Of a stretch of DNA of 64,000 bases, positions 1 through 12,941 are shown one piece after another (positions within the stretch are counted from its first letter, which is position 1; each line of letters opens with the position of its first letter). The stretch is from positions 372,001 through 436,000 of the forward strand of contig MCGE01000001.1 of the NCBI GenBank assembly GCA_002105175.1, read 5' to 3'. The notes under the pieces were generated by a model that was given only the letters and a program-made list of their open reading frames with translations, did not search any database and was not told the origin of the DNA. Source of the stretch: Absidia repens. Lineage: Eukaryota > Mucoromycota > Mucoromycetes > Mucorales > Cunninghamellaceae. Made by a program: the position numbers and the translations under genes.

Positions 1-1570
1 ATCAGATTTTGGAAGGATAACCATTGGTAGTCGAGAACCTTGATTGCGATGGGTTTTGTTGAGTGATCGTCGATTGAGCTGTACATTGGCGATCTTGTCT
101 TTGGCAGGAATGGGGTTCACATCGTCAACCTTCAACATAAATGACGGGATCGGCAATCTGCATTTTCGTGAAGGCGTGCACTTAGCAGGTGAAGCTAATC
201 GTGGTGATATTGCTGATGTTCCTGTTGTTTGAATACACTGAGGTTGCGTCAATGTCAATGGGTCTGTTGCACCATAAACCGTAGGCGCTGTGGAGTCCGA
301 AGTGCTGTCCATTTCATGTATAGGTTTCATTTCTTGCAGCATCTTGAGAGCATCTAGCATAGAATCTTCGTTCACTACAGCGGGATCAATGCATACAAGA
401 GAAGGTTGATTATCCACGGATGTCGCAAATAGCAGTTCATGCTTGGTTTCTGATATAAACGGATGCTAGTCAATTCAAAAGTAATAAAGTGAGTAATCAA
501 CTCTTGGATATTTGCTTTTATATCATACCTTACCTTCAGTATGTCACTTGCGGATGCTCGAGCACGTGGATCAGGGTTGAGACATGTGTCCAGTAAATCA
601 TAGAGCCTAGAGGGTAACCCACAAGGATATGCAGGATTGCCATCCATGAGAATACGCCGTTTGATCTGTGTAATAAAAAAAAAGAAGGTGAGGATCAAGA
701 AATTGCGCATGCTTGCTTCGATTTTGAATTTTTACTTTACCTCGTCTTCTTCCAATTTGTCATCTTCGTAAGGCGCTCGACCACCATTGATGATTTCCAA
801 TATAACAATACCAAGAGCCCAGATATCCACTTTACAATCCACCACTTTGCCTTGTACAAGCTCAGGAGCCCAGAAGAGAACAACACCGGCTTCTTCCACA
901 CTAGAGTCAGCTGAAGGAGTAATTGAGACTACACCAAAATCACCTATTTGTAAATGTCAAAATAGAATGAGTGGTTGCGTTTACTACGATTTTTGTAATG
1001 CATTGTATGATTTACCGATAACAATCTGATTCGTTCGGTCATCCAAAAAGATATTGTCACACTTGATGTCCCTATGTATGTATTCATGGCGATGGATTTC
1101 CTGTAGCCCAGCTGCAATCTAAGCATTGTCGATACAAAGCGTCAGCAGACATGTATAAATTATATATAATATAGTTTACCTACCGAAGCAATGATATGAG
1201 CTAGCTGTCCTAAGTTTAGGTGATTGTCAAAAACATGTTGCTGAAGGGATCCGCCTCCGCAGAGCGGCATAATAAGATAAACGAATTCTTGATGTATATG
1301 GACGGAGAGAAGCTTGACAATGTTGTTGTGGTTGCATTTAGTCATGGTGTATATCTCGTTTTCCACTAATTCTTGGGGCATCACAAACACATCGGATTGC
1401 TGTGTATTTTCCACGAGGTATTTTTTAATGGCAACTGACTGTTGAGTTGTGCTGTCATAGCATTGGTAAACTCCACCTTGAGCGCTGAACCAAGTAGGTT
1501 CTTTTTCCAGGCCATGGTATAATAACGACGGATCAGAGTTGAGGACTTGTATTCCATTCACTTGCTGCAT
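1..1570 (-). CDS. STE20-like serine/threonine protein kinase (3' end outside window)
   Basis: Protein kinase, runs off the left edge. Exons on the minus strand: 1184-1570, 1016-1118, 741-943, 534-665 and 1-441, all junctions in frame (about 422 residues visible). Visible motifs: VAIKK with the ATP-binding Lys at about residue 49, catalytic HRDIKCDN at 144-151, DFG at 165-167, and an APE-like WAPELV in the activation segment. HRDIKCDN is typical of the STE/PAK group. The glycine-rich loop is degenerate (SAQGGVY instead of GxGxxG). The kinase domain closes with ILKHELL, followed by about 140 residues of polar, probably disordered tail. The last in-window exon uses an acceptor at 442-443; a nearer alternative acceptor would give a short tail with an early stop, so this junction is the least sure. 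Substrate and pathway cannot be read from the sequence. Confidence 0.85.
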
Positions 1571-3028
1571 TAGACAAACAATAATGAGTAAGTGAATGAA
1601 AAATATAAAAATGCAAGAAAAAAAAAAGGAGGAACAAATAAAATAAATGAAAAAATCGCTTTAAACAATGGAACATTTTCAAATCCCGCGCTTTGCAAAA
1701 AAAAAAAAATGCTACAGTTTGGGTTATTGAAAGTTTCAATTGGAGGTGCAATTTCTTATGAACGATGGAAACTGAAAATTAAGACGACATTTACATAATT
1801 TTGAGACGCCTGTTATGGTTATTGGGACAACGTAGAATAAAATTAAAACGTAGACGGGTTTCTTTTGAACGCTCTGAAAAATAAATAAATTGAGCTGCAT
1901 CCAAAAAGTTGGGAGAGGCAGCTGCAAACCTCTCCCCAGGAATTTACATTAGCTATCATGTACTTAGGTGATTCCAAGTCATGTAATTTTAGTAGAAACA
2001 CAAATGGTAGATACTGGAATGAACCCAGTTACAATATAATTTTTAGCTGAAAAAACCCCCATGAAATTTCATGCTATTATTCTGATGATCGTTTTTGTTA
2101 TTGGTTCACATAGTACTCCCAATTTCCATCCCAATTTTATTATACCTTTAAAGTTAATAAACTGTAAGACTGTATTTGATAGCATTATAACATCAGAACG
2201 TCAGATTGACTTGCGTCAAGCAAAAATTACTTCTTTTCTGAATTTAATCAAGCTCGTTACATATTCGTTACTATTCGAAAAAAAAAAAAAAAAAAAAATA
2301 CTACGGGTACAAAATGATATTCTTTTAGAAATAGCCACCGTGTACTGTGTTTAGTTTCTATTGTGTTTTATCGTATCATAGAACATCATATGTGATGATA
2401 GTACGTAACAACCCACGATAACGATATCAACGGGGAAACGAAATTGCATCGTTATTCTGGTGTATGTATTCATGCCATGTCTAGCAAGACGACCGTCTTC
2501 TGGAACACTCTTTTGTGTTTTTGTTCATCGAAATGGAAGATTATCGAAAAAAAAATCAACGTTTTCCAGAAAAGTATTATTATTCCGGGTATCGTTAATG
2601 TGGGGTTTAATTATACTTTACATTCTTGCTGAGCAGTACTGTATAAATTCATTCTCTATTGATACATACATTATACTGTACAACGTCATTCTCTTTTCTA
2701 ATATATATAGTGTGTATTTTTCTCTGACATATTTTTTTATATCGTATTCACTTTATCAACGATAATATCCAAGACTAATACTTGAAGAAAATGATATTTA
2801 TTTGGTGGCATTTTCTTTGACAACAGTCATTTTCCTATAATGGTCATAATATATCCGGGAAAACTCCCGGCAAGGACGTTTTTCTTCAATTGAGCAGATC
2901 TCTGTACGATCAACTTTCTATTTTCAATATCCGACCTGCGTATTTGTTTTCCCTTTTTTTTCGTTCTCTTTTCTTCGTTTTTTTTTTTTCTCTTCTTTTC
3001 AAATACGAATGCACTTTTTTGTATAATT
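1571..3028. other. Intergenic region between divergent genes
   Basis: Shared upstream region of the kinase (leftward) and the Zn2Cys6 regulator (rightward). It holds a 19-base A run at about 2280-2298, T-rich stretches near 2947-2998, and an AAATCCCGCG motif at 1681-1690 about 110 bp upstream of the kinase start. The short open frames here have no domain, no splice logic and poor composition; I see no gene. Confidence 0.6.
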
Positions 3029-6000
3029 ATGAATCGACAACACCTTTTGAACTCAGAAGACGATTATGCGGACGAAACGAGCCTGTCTGAAACTGCTAAA
3101 GAAAAGAAACGACTCCGTATATCAAGAGCATGGTAAGTTTTATTAAAGTTAATAGATCCTTTAAGAACAGAAACTTTTTTTTTTTCGCCCGATACTAAAA
3201 TCCTTTTCTGCCCTTGTTTTTGCTTCTTTTATTGTGATAGTGATTTTTGTAGAAGAAAAAAAGTGAAATGCTACTTTACGCCCGGCAAACCCTGTACAAA
3301 CTGCGTCTCGTTTGGTACAACATGTGAATTCAATGATGGGTATGGAAAATGACATCGGTCGACTTGAGAAAGATTTTGACAGATGCTTACTTTTTATTTT
3401 ATTTTTTTGATCGTAGAACAAAGAAACGTGGACCACCAAAAGGATATATCGATGCTTTAGAAAAACGTATACGGCAAATCGAGTCGTCATTAGTCTCGTT
3501 ACCATCAACAGCCCACAAAACGACGTCTACACCAAACTCACCCCAACAACAAGCAGCAACCACCGATACTCATGACTCGACTATTCCAGTGCATAAGAAG
3601 ACGGCTGCAGGTGGTCAATCCGATAGCGTTCAATACTTGGGGGATTTGTCAAGCTTTCAGTTCTTCTCGAACAAGATAAAATTGGATGGTAATGAAAATG
3701 TCTGGCGGGGACAACGATTGCGCAAATTTGGGAAACAAGTGGTATTAGTCGGGGACGATGCATCATCCGAAATGGGTAGCTCTGGTACTTCCCAGCCTAT
3801 TATGAATCCTGTGCCCAAAATCAAGACGCTTTTTCCTGGCAAAGATATACATAATTGGATATACTCTGTTTCTGGTGTAGATAGCCATACAAGCGATCGG
3901 TTATTGAAAATGTAAGCAGAAATATAAAATAGCATTACAAATCAATGATTCGCATTTACTCACCAGACCTTTTGTTTTCACTTAATATTTGTTGTTATTA
4001 GCTACTTTGCTAATGTCCATCCTGTACTTCCAGTGGTCAACAAAACCGCCTTTTTGAAACAATACCGGGACCGATGTGATTCTTACCCTGCCCCTGATTT
4101 ACTGAATGCAATGTTTGGTGCTGCCGCCCGATTTGTGGAATGTGAATCTCAGTACCGTGATCATAATCAATTCCAACCACCCGATATGGTATGGGATGTT
4201 CCTCTTGGCTGGTCCGATCACTTTTTTGAACAATCTCAAGCTTTTATTACTCAATCCTCTTCTTTGGCAACGCTTTCTAAGGTGCAATCTATCATTTTAA
4301 TTCATAACCATAGTGGAAATTTGGATTCAAAATCATCCGCTTGTTGGTTATTAGGTGGCTGGGCTGTACGATTGGTAAGGATACTAATGCTTCTTTCCAA
4401 ATTTGTATCATTTATACTGACCTTTTCTTTTTTTTTTTTTTTTTTTTTTTTTACCATAGGCACAAGGACTTGGTCTTTATCGTGATTGTGAAGAATGGGA
4501 TATTCCGAAAAGTGAAAAGGAAACTCGCAAGCGTGTATGGTGGGCACTTTATGTAACAGATCGATTCCATTCCGCTTCCCTTGGCCGTCCTATCAGTATT
4601 CGCGATGAAGATAATGACGCTGGCTATCCGGATGCTTCAGCTACCTGGAAAGAAGTGATGGATGAACCTGATGACGACGATGACTCAACTGGACCGCGCT
4701 TCCCGTCAGCAACTCACAAACCACAAAATGCATCCGAGAAGGTGGAAATCTATCAGCTTTTTATTCAGTTGGTCAAATTATCTGAAATTCTGGGAAGAAT
4801 CTTGCAAGGACTATATACACCAAAGGCCCAGCGACTTAGTCACGAACAAGGTAGTGATGCTATTGTCACAAGGTTGGATCACGAATTGACAGAATGGCGA
4901 TTTGGCTTCCCCAGGGCTTTACAGCAAACCAAGTTCGACGATTTTAATGAAAATACCGGATATCTGTCTCCTGTCATTGGTAATGATATAGTTTTATATA
5001 TGTAAAAAAAAGTTATACTAATTTGCTTTTTTTTTCTTTTTTTGACATTGTAGCGACTATTCTCATTTGTTACTACGGTTTATTAGTACTACTTCATCGT
5101 CCTTTTATTGAACGTGCTGGCACAGGGAAATCAAACGCTCGACCATCATACTCATCATTCAGGATTGGAAGCAGTGCAGCTACACGAGGCATCAGGATTG
5201 CTTCTCACATGGAACCTCGTGACTTTTTGATGTTCCCATATGCGTTTAGTCTATACCCTGTCTTACAGTGCTGCTTGATTCATATGTACAACACTAAGAA
5301 CCCGGATACAAGAGTGGCAGGACCAGCCAAGGTGGACCTGGCGACTGGACTTGGATTGATCAATCGTTTGAAAAAGATGTCTCACAATGCAAACAAGTTA
5401 CACAGTCTTTTGGAAACAATCATGGAAAACAACAGCATTTTTTTGAATCAAGGTCATGATTTGGATGATGGACAAAGGCACTCTACGTCACCAACAACCT
5501 ATAATGTCAAAGCGGAAACCATGGTGGGAAACATAAAAAACAGTACTGTACCAACACGTGTCTCAGATGTAGGAAGAGGCTCGCCAAAACAATCATCATC
5601 ACCCCAGAATCAGTATAGATCGACGCAAGCACCTCAGCCATTCAACGCTCAACATAAATTCGCCACGCCTCTACTATTTCAACAATCATTTGAAATATCA
5701 TCACTTGCCGATATACCAGGTAATAATTTGACATATATATGCATTTTCCTCGTTCGGTGCGGGTTAACTGATTAAGCTAACATCATCCTATTTTTTTTTT
5801 TTTTTAGTAATATCTTCAACTCCATCACCATCATCCTCAGTGACGGAAGCCTTCAGCTTGAAACAATTTGGATTCGATACTCCTGGCGATCCAAATCAAT
5901 TAGACTTCACAATGCAAGATGTCTCGGCATTTTCCGGGATGGAATTTTTACCACCTATCCCGGGATATCATCAAACACAGTCTGGGTCATTTTTGAATCA

Positions 6001-6424
6001 ACCATCATCATCAGCAACTCAATATGATCAGCAACCCGTCACATCAAACATACCATTATTTAATCAGCGTCAACAGCAGTCATCGTATCATCATCACCAA
6101 CAGCAACCTCAACATCAACAGTTCCAGCATCAACAACAAGGATCATCATCATCAACAACAACATCTCCATCATCATCCACGAATTTTGCAATGTACCCTT
6201 CTCAAAATACAATGTCAAATCCAGCAGGTTCAACATCTGTACTTCAACAACCACCACCGAATGCTATACCCATGGTGGCACCAATAGGCAACAACCAAGA
6301 TCCGAATACAGTATTCCGCTATAATCCAAGTAACCCCTTCTTTGGCATACCTGCAAGTATGGACTTTTTGGATCTAGGATTTCAAAAGATTTCTTGGAAT
6401 GGTGACGATGCAGGTGGAGTCTAG
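3029..6424 (+). CDS. Zn2Cys6 fungal-specific transcription factor
   Basis: Nuclear DNA-binding regulator. Exons 3029-3132, 3241-3339, 3417-3911, 4002-4374, 4460-4979, 5054-5719, 5808-6424 sum to 2874 nt, 957 residues, all junctions in frame. The binuclear zinc cluster is C35-x2-C38-x6-C45-x7-C53-x2-C56-x6-C63 and spans the first intron, which splits the codon of the first Cys. A basic linker (TKKRGPPKGY) and a short coiled coil (ALEKRIRQIES) follow, as in dimeric Gal4-type proteins. Residues about 230-600 match the fungal_trans middle homology region: YFANVHPVLPVVNK, CWLLGGWAVR, AQGLGLYRDCEEW, RVWWALYVTDRF. The C-terminal third is rich in Gln, Ser and His (poly-Q/H near 6060-6140), a likely activation or disordered region. 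The ATG at 3029 is the first in frame. Target genes are unknown. Confidence 0.93.
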
Positions 6425-6855
6425 TTTGATATTGTGAGAAGACATGGAGGATGTAGCATAAGTGGCATCATACGTCTCTGATAGAATACATGGTCGATGC
6501 TGTATTTGTGATAATAAATCCCACTTTTGATTACGATCCTTTACCCTACACTTTTATCAACTGGTCTGATATCGCCTGGAATCAAAGCAATATGTTTGAA
6601 TAGTCCCATCCCTTTAGCTTACCATTATTATTTTGAATTATGATAGATCTATTGCGTAGTTAATTATTAATAAAAATACACTTGATGGCGTATTATGAAT
6701 GCATTCGGCTGCTTTGATCAATTTTTTTGCTGACAATAAATTTTTTTTTTGATTTCATTTCTGCACTTTTTTCTTTTTTTTTTTTTTTTTTGTTCTTTTT
6801 TCCCTTCAGCTCGCCATTTTTTTTTTTTTTTTCACCTCCTACTTATTGAATATAT
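6425..6855. other. Intergenic region
   Basis: 3' flank of the Zn2Cys6 gene with several AATAAA-type signals (about 6510, 6668, 6737), then T runs near 6777-6791 and 6819-6832 that lead into the next gene's 5' region. No coding signal. Confidence 0.6.
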
Positions 6856-9800
6856 ATGCATGCTGGAAAACAGGTAAACTGGTGAAAACCGCAAATGCAA
6901 AGGATCAACTAATAAAAGAAATTAACCAAAGAAATACCATTTTTATTGTTATCAAATAGCGACGTATACGACACATTAGGGCTATTGTGGGTCGGAATAT
7001 TGGCTGGAACAATACTGAAACTATTGACGCTTCTCCTGATCAAGTCATCCACAACAACAACACAACAATATCGTCATGTACAAGTCGAACTGTATCACAG
7101 TCATCCTCACCTACTTCATCATCCTTTCCGAAAACTACCCAGTTTATTCCATCACTGAGCTTATCATCGTCCGTCTCATCGTCTGTATCGCCTTCTGCTT
7201 GGCATGCTCCATCCCCTCTTCATACAAGTCGCTCCCTTCAGCTCTCCCGGCATCATCATAATAATGGAACCACCACTGCTCTCGTCCATCACGACCTTCA
7301 TCCCAACAATGCGTCTCGTCCCTCCAGCGTGCCTCTTGTGGAAGAAACGGTAATTCAACAACATCACCATCCAACTCTATTACGCAGGTCAGAAAGTGCT
7401 ACCTTTTTGAACAACATGGCCGTGGCTGACTCTTCGTTGACCAAAAGTGCTTACAAGCGCAAATCAAAAACACCAGAACTCACAAACTTTACCACAGCCA
7501 ACCGCAACAACATCAACAACAAACTGATACAATCGATAGACTCCTCTTTGACAACAACAGATGTTGAGGACCAGTTTTACGGCAATGCAACCACAACACC
7601 GACAGCTCAACTGAATGACGAAGACCCTCTCTTATGGAGGGAAAGAGGTTTATTGGATACTTATGTAACGCTGTATTTACCGAAAACATACGATCGTAGT
7701 GATGATGGTGATGGAAAGAACGACATTGACATGACACAAGAGCAGTATCAGCAACAGCAACAGCAACTTTTCTATACCAGCGAAACGATACCAAATTCAA
7801 CGAACCCAGCCTTTCGTAGTGACATGTCATTGGTGGACTGGTATGATGGTGTCCAATCTGTGGTGGTGGCTAGATTATGGGCAAAGCACTCCCTTCCTGA
7901 ATCAGCATCCATCGCCCGAAGAACTGACCCTGTTCATGTTCACGACAACCACTCCCTCTCACCAACTATGGTCGCACGTGATGGTGGTTCCCTAGGTATA
8001 CCTTATCGCCTGTTGATTGAATGGTCACTAGATCTAAACGAATTGGTTTTTATTGGGAAATCAGTAAGTAAAATGGTAATGCTGATGGTGATTTGATATT
8101 GTTAGGACTGATATGGTTCTTTTTATTCTATAGCTAAACAACACTTATACTTGGCCAAATAATACATTGTTATTTGAACTTGATGATGGTTACTACACTG
8201 CACCTGATATTGCGGTAAGTAGTTAATTGAATATTCGAGAACCATACACTAATTTTTTTCCTTTCTCAATAGGCTGTCACTCTTGGACAACAAAAACGAA
8301 TACATCATCTGGATACGCGGTTAGACCTTGATAATGAGAGTATCGAATCGGTACATTCACCTAGGGTAAATAGATGCGTGGAAGCGAATTGAATACTATG
8401 CGTTGGCACAATTCTTATTTTATTTTATTTTGTTATAGACCAAACGATCTTATACTTACCACCATATCATGAAGTAAGTGTTTGATATAAATCGATCAAG
8501 TCACGCATGAATCTTCAATTTGCTTTTACTAACTTCTCTCATTATTATTATTAATAGGTTGAACACTCTCAAAGATTGTCTGTTTGATGCTCAAAGCTCT
8601 GCAAATGAAGTACAATCCAATATCAACGAAATTTTGGAAAATGACAAGAACAAATTTCTTTTGGTAAGCTTATTATAAAAAGAGAACAGAGAATTTATTT
8701 ATTGATATGTATACATTACACATTCATTTCATTAGACCCGCGAAAAGGCACAGAAGGAAAATAGGCTAAAGGAACTGGCATCTACTATTAAAGCTAATCA
8801 AGATCGAATTGACCGTGGTAGGAAAAAAAAAAAAAAGGGATACAAAAAAGGCGGCTGGTCATGTATATTGTATTTAATATACCATCATATTTTCGTAGAT
8901 CGAAGCAAAGTGGACAATCTACGAAAAACTCTCGACAGTCGAAAACTAGAATTGAAAAAATCTCAGGAACGGTTCCAAATTGGAAAAATGGATTTGGAAA
9001 ACAACGATACCCAATTGGAGAAGAACATACAGATGCACAATGACACATTCACCAAACTCAATCAACGTAAAAAGGAACTGATAGCTGATTTATTCTCTAT
9101 ATACCCAATTGAACAGGTAAAGATGCTGAAAAAAAGGCTGTGTGTGAATACTTTTGTTTTTTGTTGGATTGATTGTGTAAAAAAATAGTCTTTTGATGAT
9201 TTTAATCAGTTCCGCATTCGTGGTATTTATCTCCCCAACTCGGTCTATACTGGCTGTGATGAAGAAGCTGTGGCTACTGCTCTTGGTTATACTAGTCACT
9301 TGGTTTTTATGCTGGCGTTTTATTTATCAATCCCTCTACGCTATCCTATCAATCCTATGGGCTCAAGAGCGTCTATTTATGATCCAGTATCATTGATCAA
9401 TGGGTCTAGGAAGTAAGTCCTGTAGAAAGTATGCTGTGTATATATAACACTCAACCCCCTCACTCTCTATCTTTTTTTTTTTTTTTTTTAGTTTTCCTCT
9501 TTATGGAAAAGGTGTGGATAGATATCGCTTTGAATTTGGTGTCTTCTTATTGAACAAGAACATTGAACAGGTATTATAAGCGGGAGAAAGTACTGGGTCA
9601 TTTTTTATTCATGTCTTCTCATTTACTTTATACAGATGATGAATTCGTATGGGTTAATTGTTATGGATTTACGGCACACACTACCAAACATACACTATTT
9701 TATTCAAGCTGTTTTGACGACTTCAGTGACCTCTGGACCAACTTCTTTATCCGTTCTCTCAATATCATCTTATGTGCAAGGAAAAGACGGACCAGAAAGC

Positions 9801-10157
9801 AACAGGGATGGTGACAAAACTCGGCCTATTTCACTCTCGACATCAGCAAATCACCATCATCATCATCATCACTATCAAACGGACCTATCATCAGTGGAGG
9901 GCAGCACAGACGTTGATCACACCGCATTTCAGCACAGCAATGCAAAACAGATTATCCCGATAGCAGAATCAAAAGCACCAAGGCCATCACCTACAGTATC
10001 AACACAATCAGCATCACATTCACCAAAGTATGGCGTGTCTCCAGCAAATCACTCTTATCCTGGTGTCCATTTATCCTCTCATGTATTTGCGGCCCCTGCC
10101 GTTCTCGATGCGGTCACAACCTCAAGCTGTCAAAAACCGAACCATTTGGATTCATGA
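6856..10157 (+). CDS. UVRAG/Vps38-like subunit of the Vps34 PI3-kinase complex
   Basis: Likely endosome/autophagy adaptor of the class III PI3-kinase complex (UVRAG in animals, Vps38 in yeast). Exons: 6856-6873, 6960-8063, 8134-8214, 8273-8365, 8439-8473, 8558-8663, 8736-8817, 8899-9116, 9189-9412, 9492-9570, 9636-10157; total 2562 nt, 853 residues, all in frame. Exon 1 codes only six residues (MHAGKQ). I chose it because the next exon opens in frame straight after an AG with RRIRHIRAIVGRNI, the usual start of UVRAG proteins, and a CTAAT branch site lies in the intron. A C2-like part (LYLPKTY; LLIEWSLDLNELVFIG) is followed by a long coiled coil (residues about 430-580) and the UVRAG/Atg14 domain with YRFEFGVFLLNKNIEQ, SYGL and LDLRHTLPNI-like MDLRHTLPNI. 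The 120-residue Ser/His-rich tail is low complexity. Confidence 0.9.
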
Positions 10158-12047
10158 ATTATATCTCCCTCTCTGGTCATTCATTGTATCTATTTTGACT
10201 TTTTCTAGATATCAAATTTCCCCATTCACATATACAATTTAGTTAGTTACTCTTTTTTTTTTTTTTTTTTTTTTTTTGGCCTCCCTTTTTCTGTTGTGAT
10301 TATTAGTTACTACAGTTATCAAAAATTCAATTTACTCATATCAATTAAAAATCTCTTTTTCTTGAAAACACATATTACTTGTTGTGAAATTTTAGCGGTA
10401 TAGATGGCACGGTCTAGGGGAATAAAAGGGTGAATTGAGGCGATCTTTTATATGCGTTGAGTGAAAGCGGGCTTTCGGTCAGGAAACAATTCCAAAAGTA
10501 TTGGAGGGTGCTCACAGCTGCTATGTCTTTAAATAAAAATAAATGACTTGCTTATAAGTATTTGGCTGATTCTTTATATCTATTCAATTGTTTTATCTTA
10601 ATTATATTAATGGTTTAATAAGTAGGGGATGATGGATGTGGTGGTGAAACTTAGGTAAAGAAGGATTCGGGATCTGAATTCCGAATTGATTGCATACATG
10701 CATGAATCAAGGATGAAAATATTTGAGAGCTTATATTGTATAAATATGAATGAATAAACTAATGGATGGATGCATGGATGGATTATACAGTATGTATTTG
10801 TCTAATATTGTTTGCCTAGATTTAGGCAAATAATAGCTCTTTTTTCTAAGCAAAGCTCTGTCTGCCAGGAAATTTACACTCCGTCTATTTAATGCCTTTT
10901 TTTTTTTTTTTTTTTTTGCTGCCGCTCTCTTTCTCTCAATTTTTTTAAAGTAGGTGTTTTTTTCACTTGAAAAAATATATATAATCTACTACATAAAATA
11001 TACTTATTCATTCTTTTTTATTGTCTATTGTATGTTATATTGGGAATTTTATCACCGTGCGCTTGCGAATGTCTGCATGGTGCAAGCATGGCTTACCATG
11101 GCGACAATGCCCAAAATTAGTTGCAAATACCTCTCTGTACGTAAACTATCTATCAAACAGGCACTTAATGATCACTATATTTTTATGTTCGATTGTTTTA
11201 TTTAGTACGATACTGCTTCTTAACCATCTCCTGTGATTCTTCGTGGCCTTCGTGGCGATGAACCAAAGAACGGTAAAAAAAAAAAAAAAAAAAGTGCTTC
11301 TTTGTTGTTGTTACGTATTCATATTTTTTCATGCTTTGGTTTACATTTAGTGCTGATTTTAATCAATGCTTGTTTACATGCCAGGTAAATAGAATTTTTG
11401 ACATATTCGGTGTATTACAGTCAGCTCCCCAACTTCCTTTTTTTTTTGTAGTTGCTTTCTTCCTTGAATATACTGAATACTTTGCAGCTTTGCTATTGTT
11501 GTTAGTGAGTACTATAAAATATGTATCATATTTTGATCAACGTATACTAATAGTACCATCATATCATTTATAGAAACACTTTGTGCGCCCAAGTAAAAAC
11601 GCCGAGGAAAACAAACAACCATGTTATTTTTTTTATTGATACGATGATGACGACAGTGTACGGTATCTCTTTCCAATCATCGCTCGCAGGTAGCAATGGT
11701 GATACCTCTACACCCATGATGGCTTTGATGATGCATTGATGGTGATGCCTCTATACCTGGTGGTCCTCTGATAGTACCCTGATCCCTACAGTACCATGAA
11801 GATGGTCATTTATAGCTCTAGTGTTAGAATAGATGTAGCATTAGTAATTCGATATTATATTATATAATAGCATTATTCTTCTTTTTTATGAATAAAAATT
11901 AACAATGATATTGTTATGACAGTATACATGACCAGTAATATATTGTATTGACTGAATGGAGACCAATAGTATGTCGTAAAGAAAATGGTAACGATCAACA
12001 TTTTAAGTTGACAATATATAGAACCAGTCGATTTTCGAAAAATGTGA
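10158..12047. other. 1.9-kb AT-rich gene-poor region
   Basis: Contains a T run at about 10252-10277, T run near 10897-10918, A run near 11277-11293, and an imperfect ATGGATGGATGC repeat around 10760-10780. Open frames are short. One candidate small spliced frame starts at ATG 11070, but its product resembles nothing I know and stops shortly after the junction, so I do not call it. Confidence 0.5.
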
Positions 12048-12121
12048 GGGACTATGGCCCAATTGGACAAGGCGTCTGACTACGAATCAGGAGATTCCAG
12101 GTTCGACCCCTGGTAGTCTCA
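12048..12121 (+). tRNA. tRNA-Arg(ACG)
   Basis: Cloverleaf by eye: acceptor GGGACTA (12048-12054) pairs with TAGTCTC (12114-12120), discriminator A at 12121. Anticodon loop CTACGAA gives anticodon ACG at 12082-12084 between TCTGA and TCAGG. The T arm CCAGG-TTCGACC-CCTGG contains the B box GGTTCGACCCC; no intron. An oligo-T run at 12130-12135 is the probable Pol III terminator. A sequence-identical gene lies at 45183-45256 on the other strand. A nest of LTR elements begins 44 bp downstream. Confidence 0.96.
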
Positions 12122-12164
12122 TCCTCTTCTTTTTTGCATTATCTCGTTGTCTCGGGTTGTGTTT

Positions 12165-12168
12165 GAAT
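12165..12168. repeat. Target-site duplication of element B (left copy, GAAT)
   Basis: GAAT directly precedes TGTTACGGC, the outer end of B's LTR. The matching GAAT follows the right LTR of B at 24631-24634. A 4-bp duplication with TG...CA LTR ends is a normal integrase-type product. Confidence 0.8.
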
Positions 12169-12173
12169 TGTTA

Positions 12174-12177
12174 CGGC
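12174..12177. repeat. Target-site duplication of element A (left copy, CGGC)
   Basis: CGGC occurs at 12174-12177 directly before A's left LTR and again at 18479-18482 directly after A's right LTR. The duplicated bases are positions 6-9 of B's LTR, which shows A entered B's 3' LTR 9 bp from its end. Confidence 0.85.
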
Positions 12178-12941
12178 TGTTGCGGCTAAATTTGTGATTT
12201 TAGTCCAACTGGATTGTGTTTTTGTAGGTTTTTTTATGTTTTTCTGGGTTGAATAGGATGTCTTGAGTGATCCTTTGGTGTAGCTTTGATCGTTTAGAGC
12301 TTTGAAAATAAATTTGTTCCTTCGGCGGAATTTGAAATATCTTGTTCCTGAATTGGACAAAAATAGAATTGATAGTAGTGAGCACCAGAACTTTTGTAGA
12401 TAAAGTCCAACTGTAGAGAAAGTTTATAAAAAATAAACTTGAAAGAGTAAAAAAAATAAAAAATAAAAGTATTGACCTTTGTTGGTTCAATAAAAATAAG
12501 TGTATAACACACAGTAAAAAAATAAAAAAGGACTTGTAGTCACAAAAAATAAAAGAAAGTTTCTATATAGACGATAGAAACAAAATAAAAATAAGACAGT
12601 GATTTGGTGGTTAAAAAACCTTTGTACTGAATTTTATAAAAAAGGTTGAGATAATAATATAATAAAAATTAACTAAAGAAAAGAGAATTGGCGGGGGAAA
12701 GGTGGGGTATTTATACTAAAAAATAAAGTGGCGGCGAGTGGGTGTCATGTACCTGACAAGTGTTATGTGCATGACAAGTGTTATGTGCATGACAAGTGTT
12801 ATGTGCATGATAGGTGTTATGTACGTGACAGAGGTAGTAATTTGATGAGAAGATAATATATATGAAAGAACCAATAAAAATAAGATAATAAAAAAAGGAA
12901 AGGCGGCAGCAAGGAAATCGTCGGTGGTCGTCTGCATGACA
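12178..12941 (-). repeat. 3' LTR of element A (764 bp)
   Basis: Starts TGTTGCGGC and ends CATGACA on the plus strand. Contains three copies of an 18-bp unit (GTTATGTGCATGACAAGT type, about 12752-12830), against two in the other LTR. On the minus (sense) strand it carries AGTATAAATA at about 12708-12718, a TATA box shared with LTRs B and C. A 13-nt piece at 12375-12387 is identical to part of the primer-binding-site sequence. Confidence 0.92.

Noticed and set aside
2061..2765. Open frames between kinase and Zn2Cys6 gene
   Set aside because: AT-driven, contain homopolymer-coded Lys/Phe runs, no motifs or splice context.
11021..11236. Small frame with MSAWCKHGLPWRQCPK
   Set aside because: Spliced version stops after about 32 residues; no homology recognised and codon context weak.
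12716..12830. Direct repeats in LTR A as a CRISPR array
   Set aside because: Units are contiguous 18-bp tandem repeats without spacers, in a fungal LTR.
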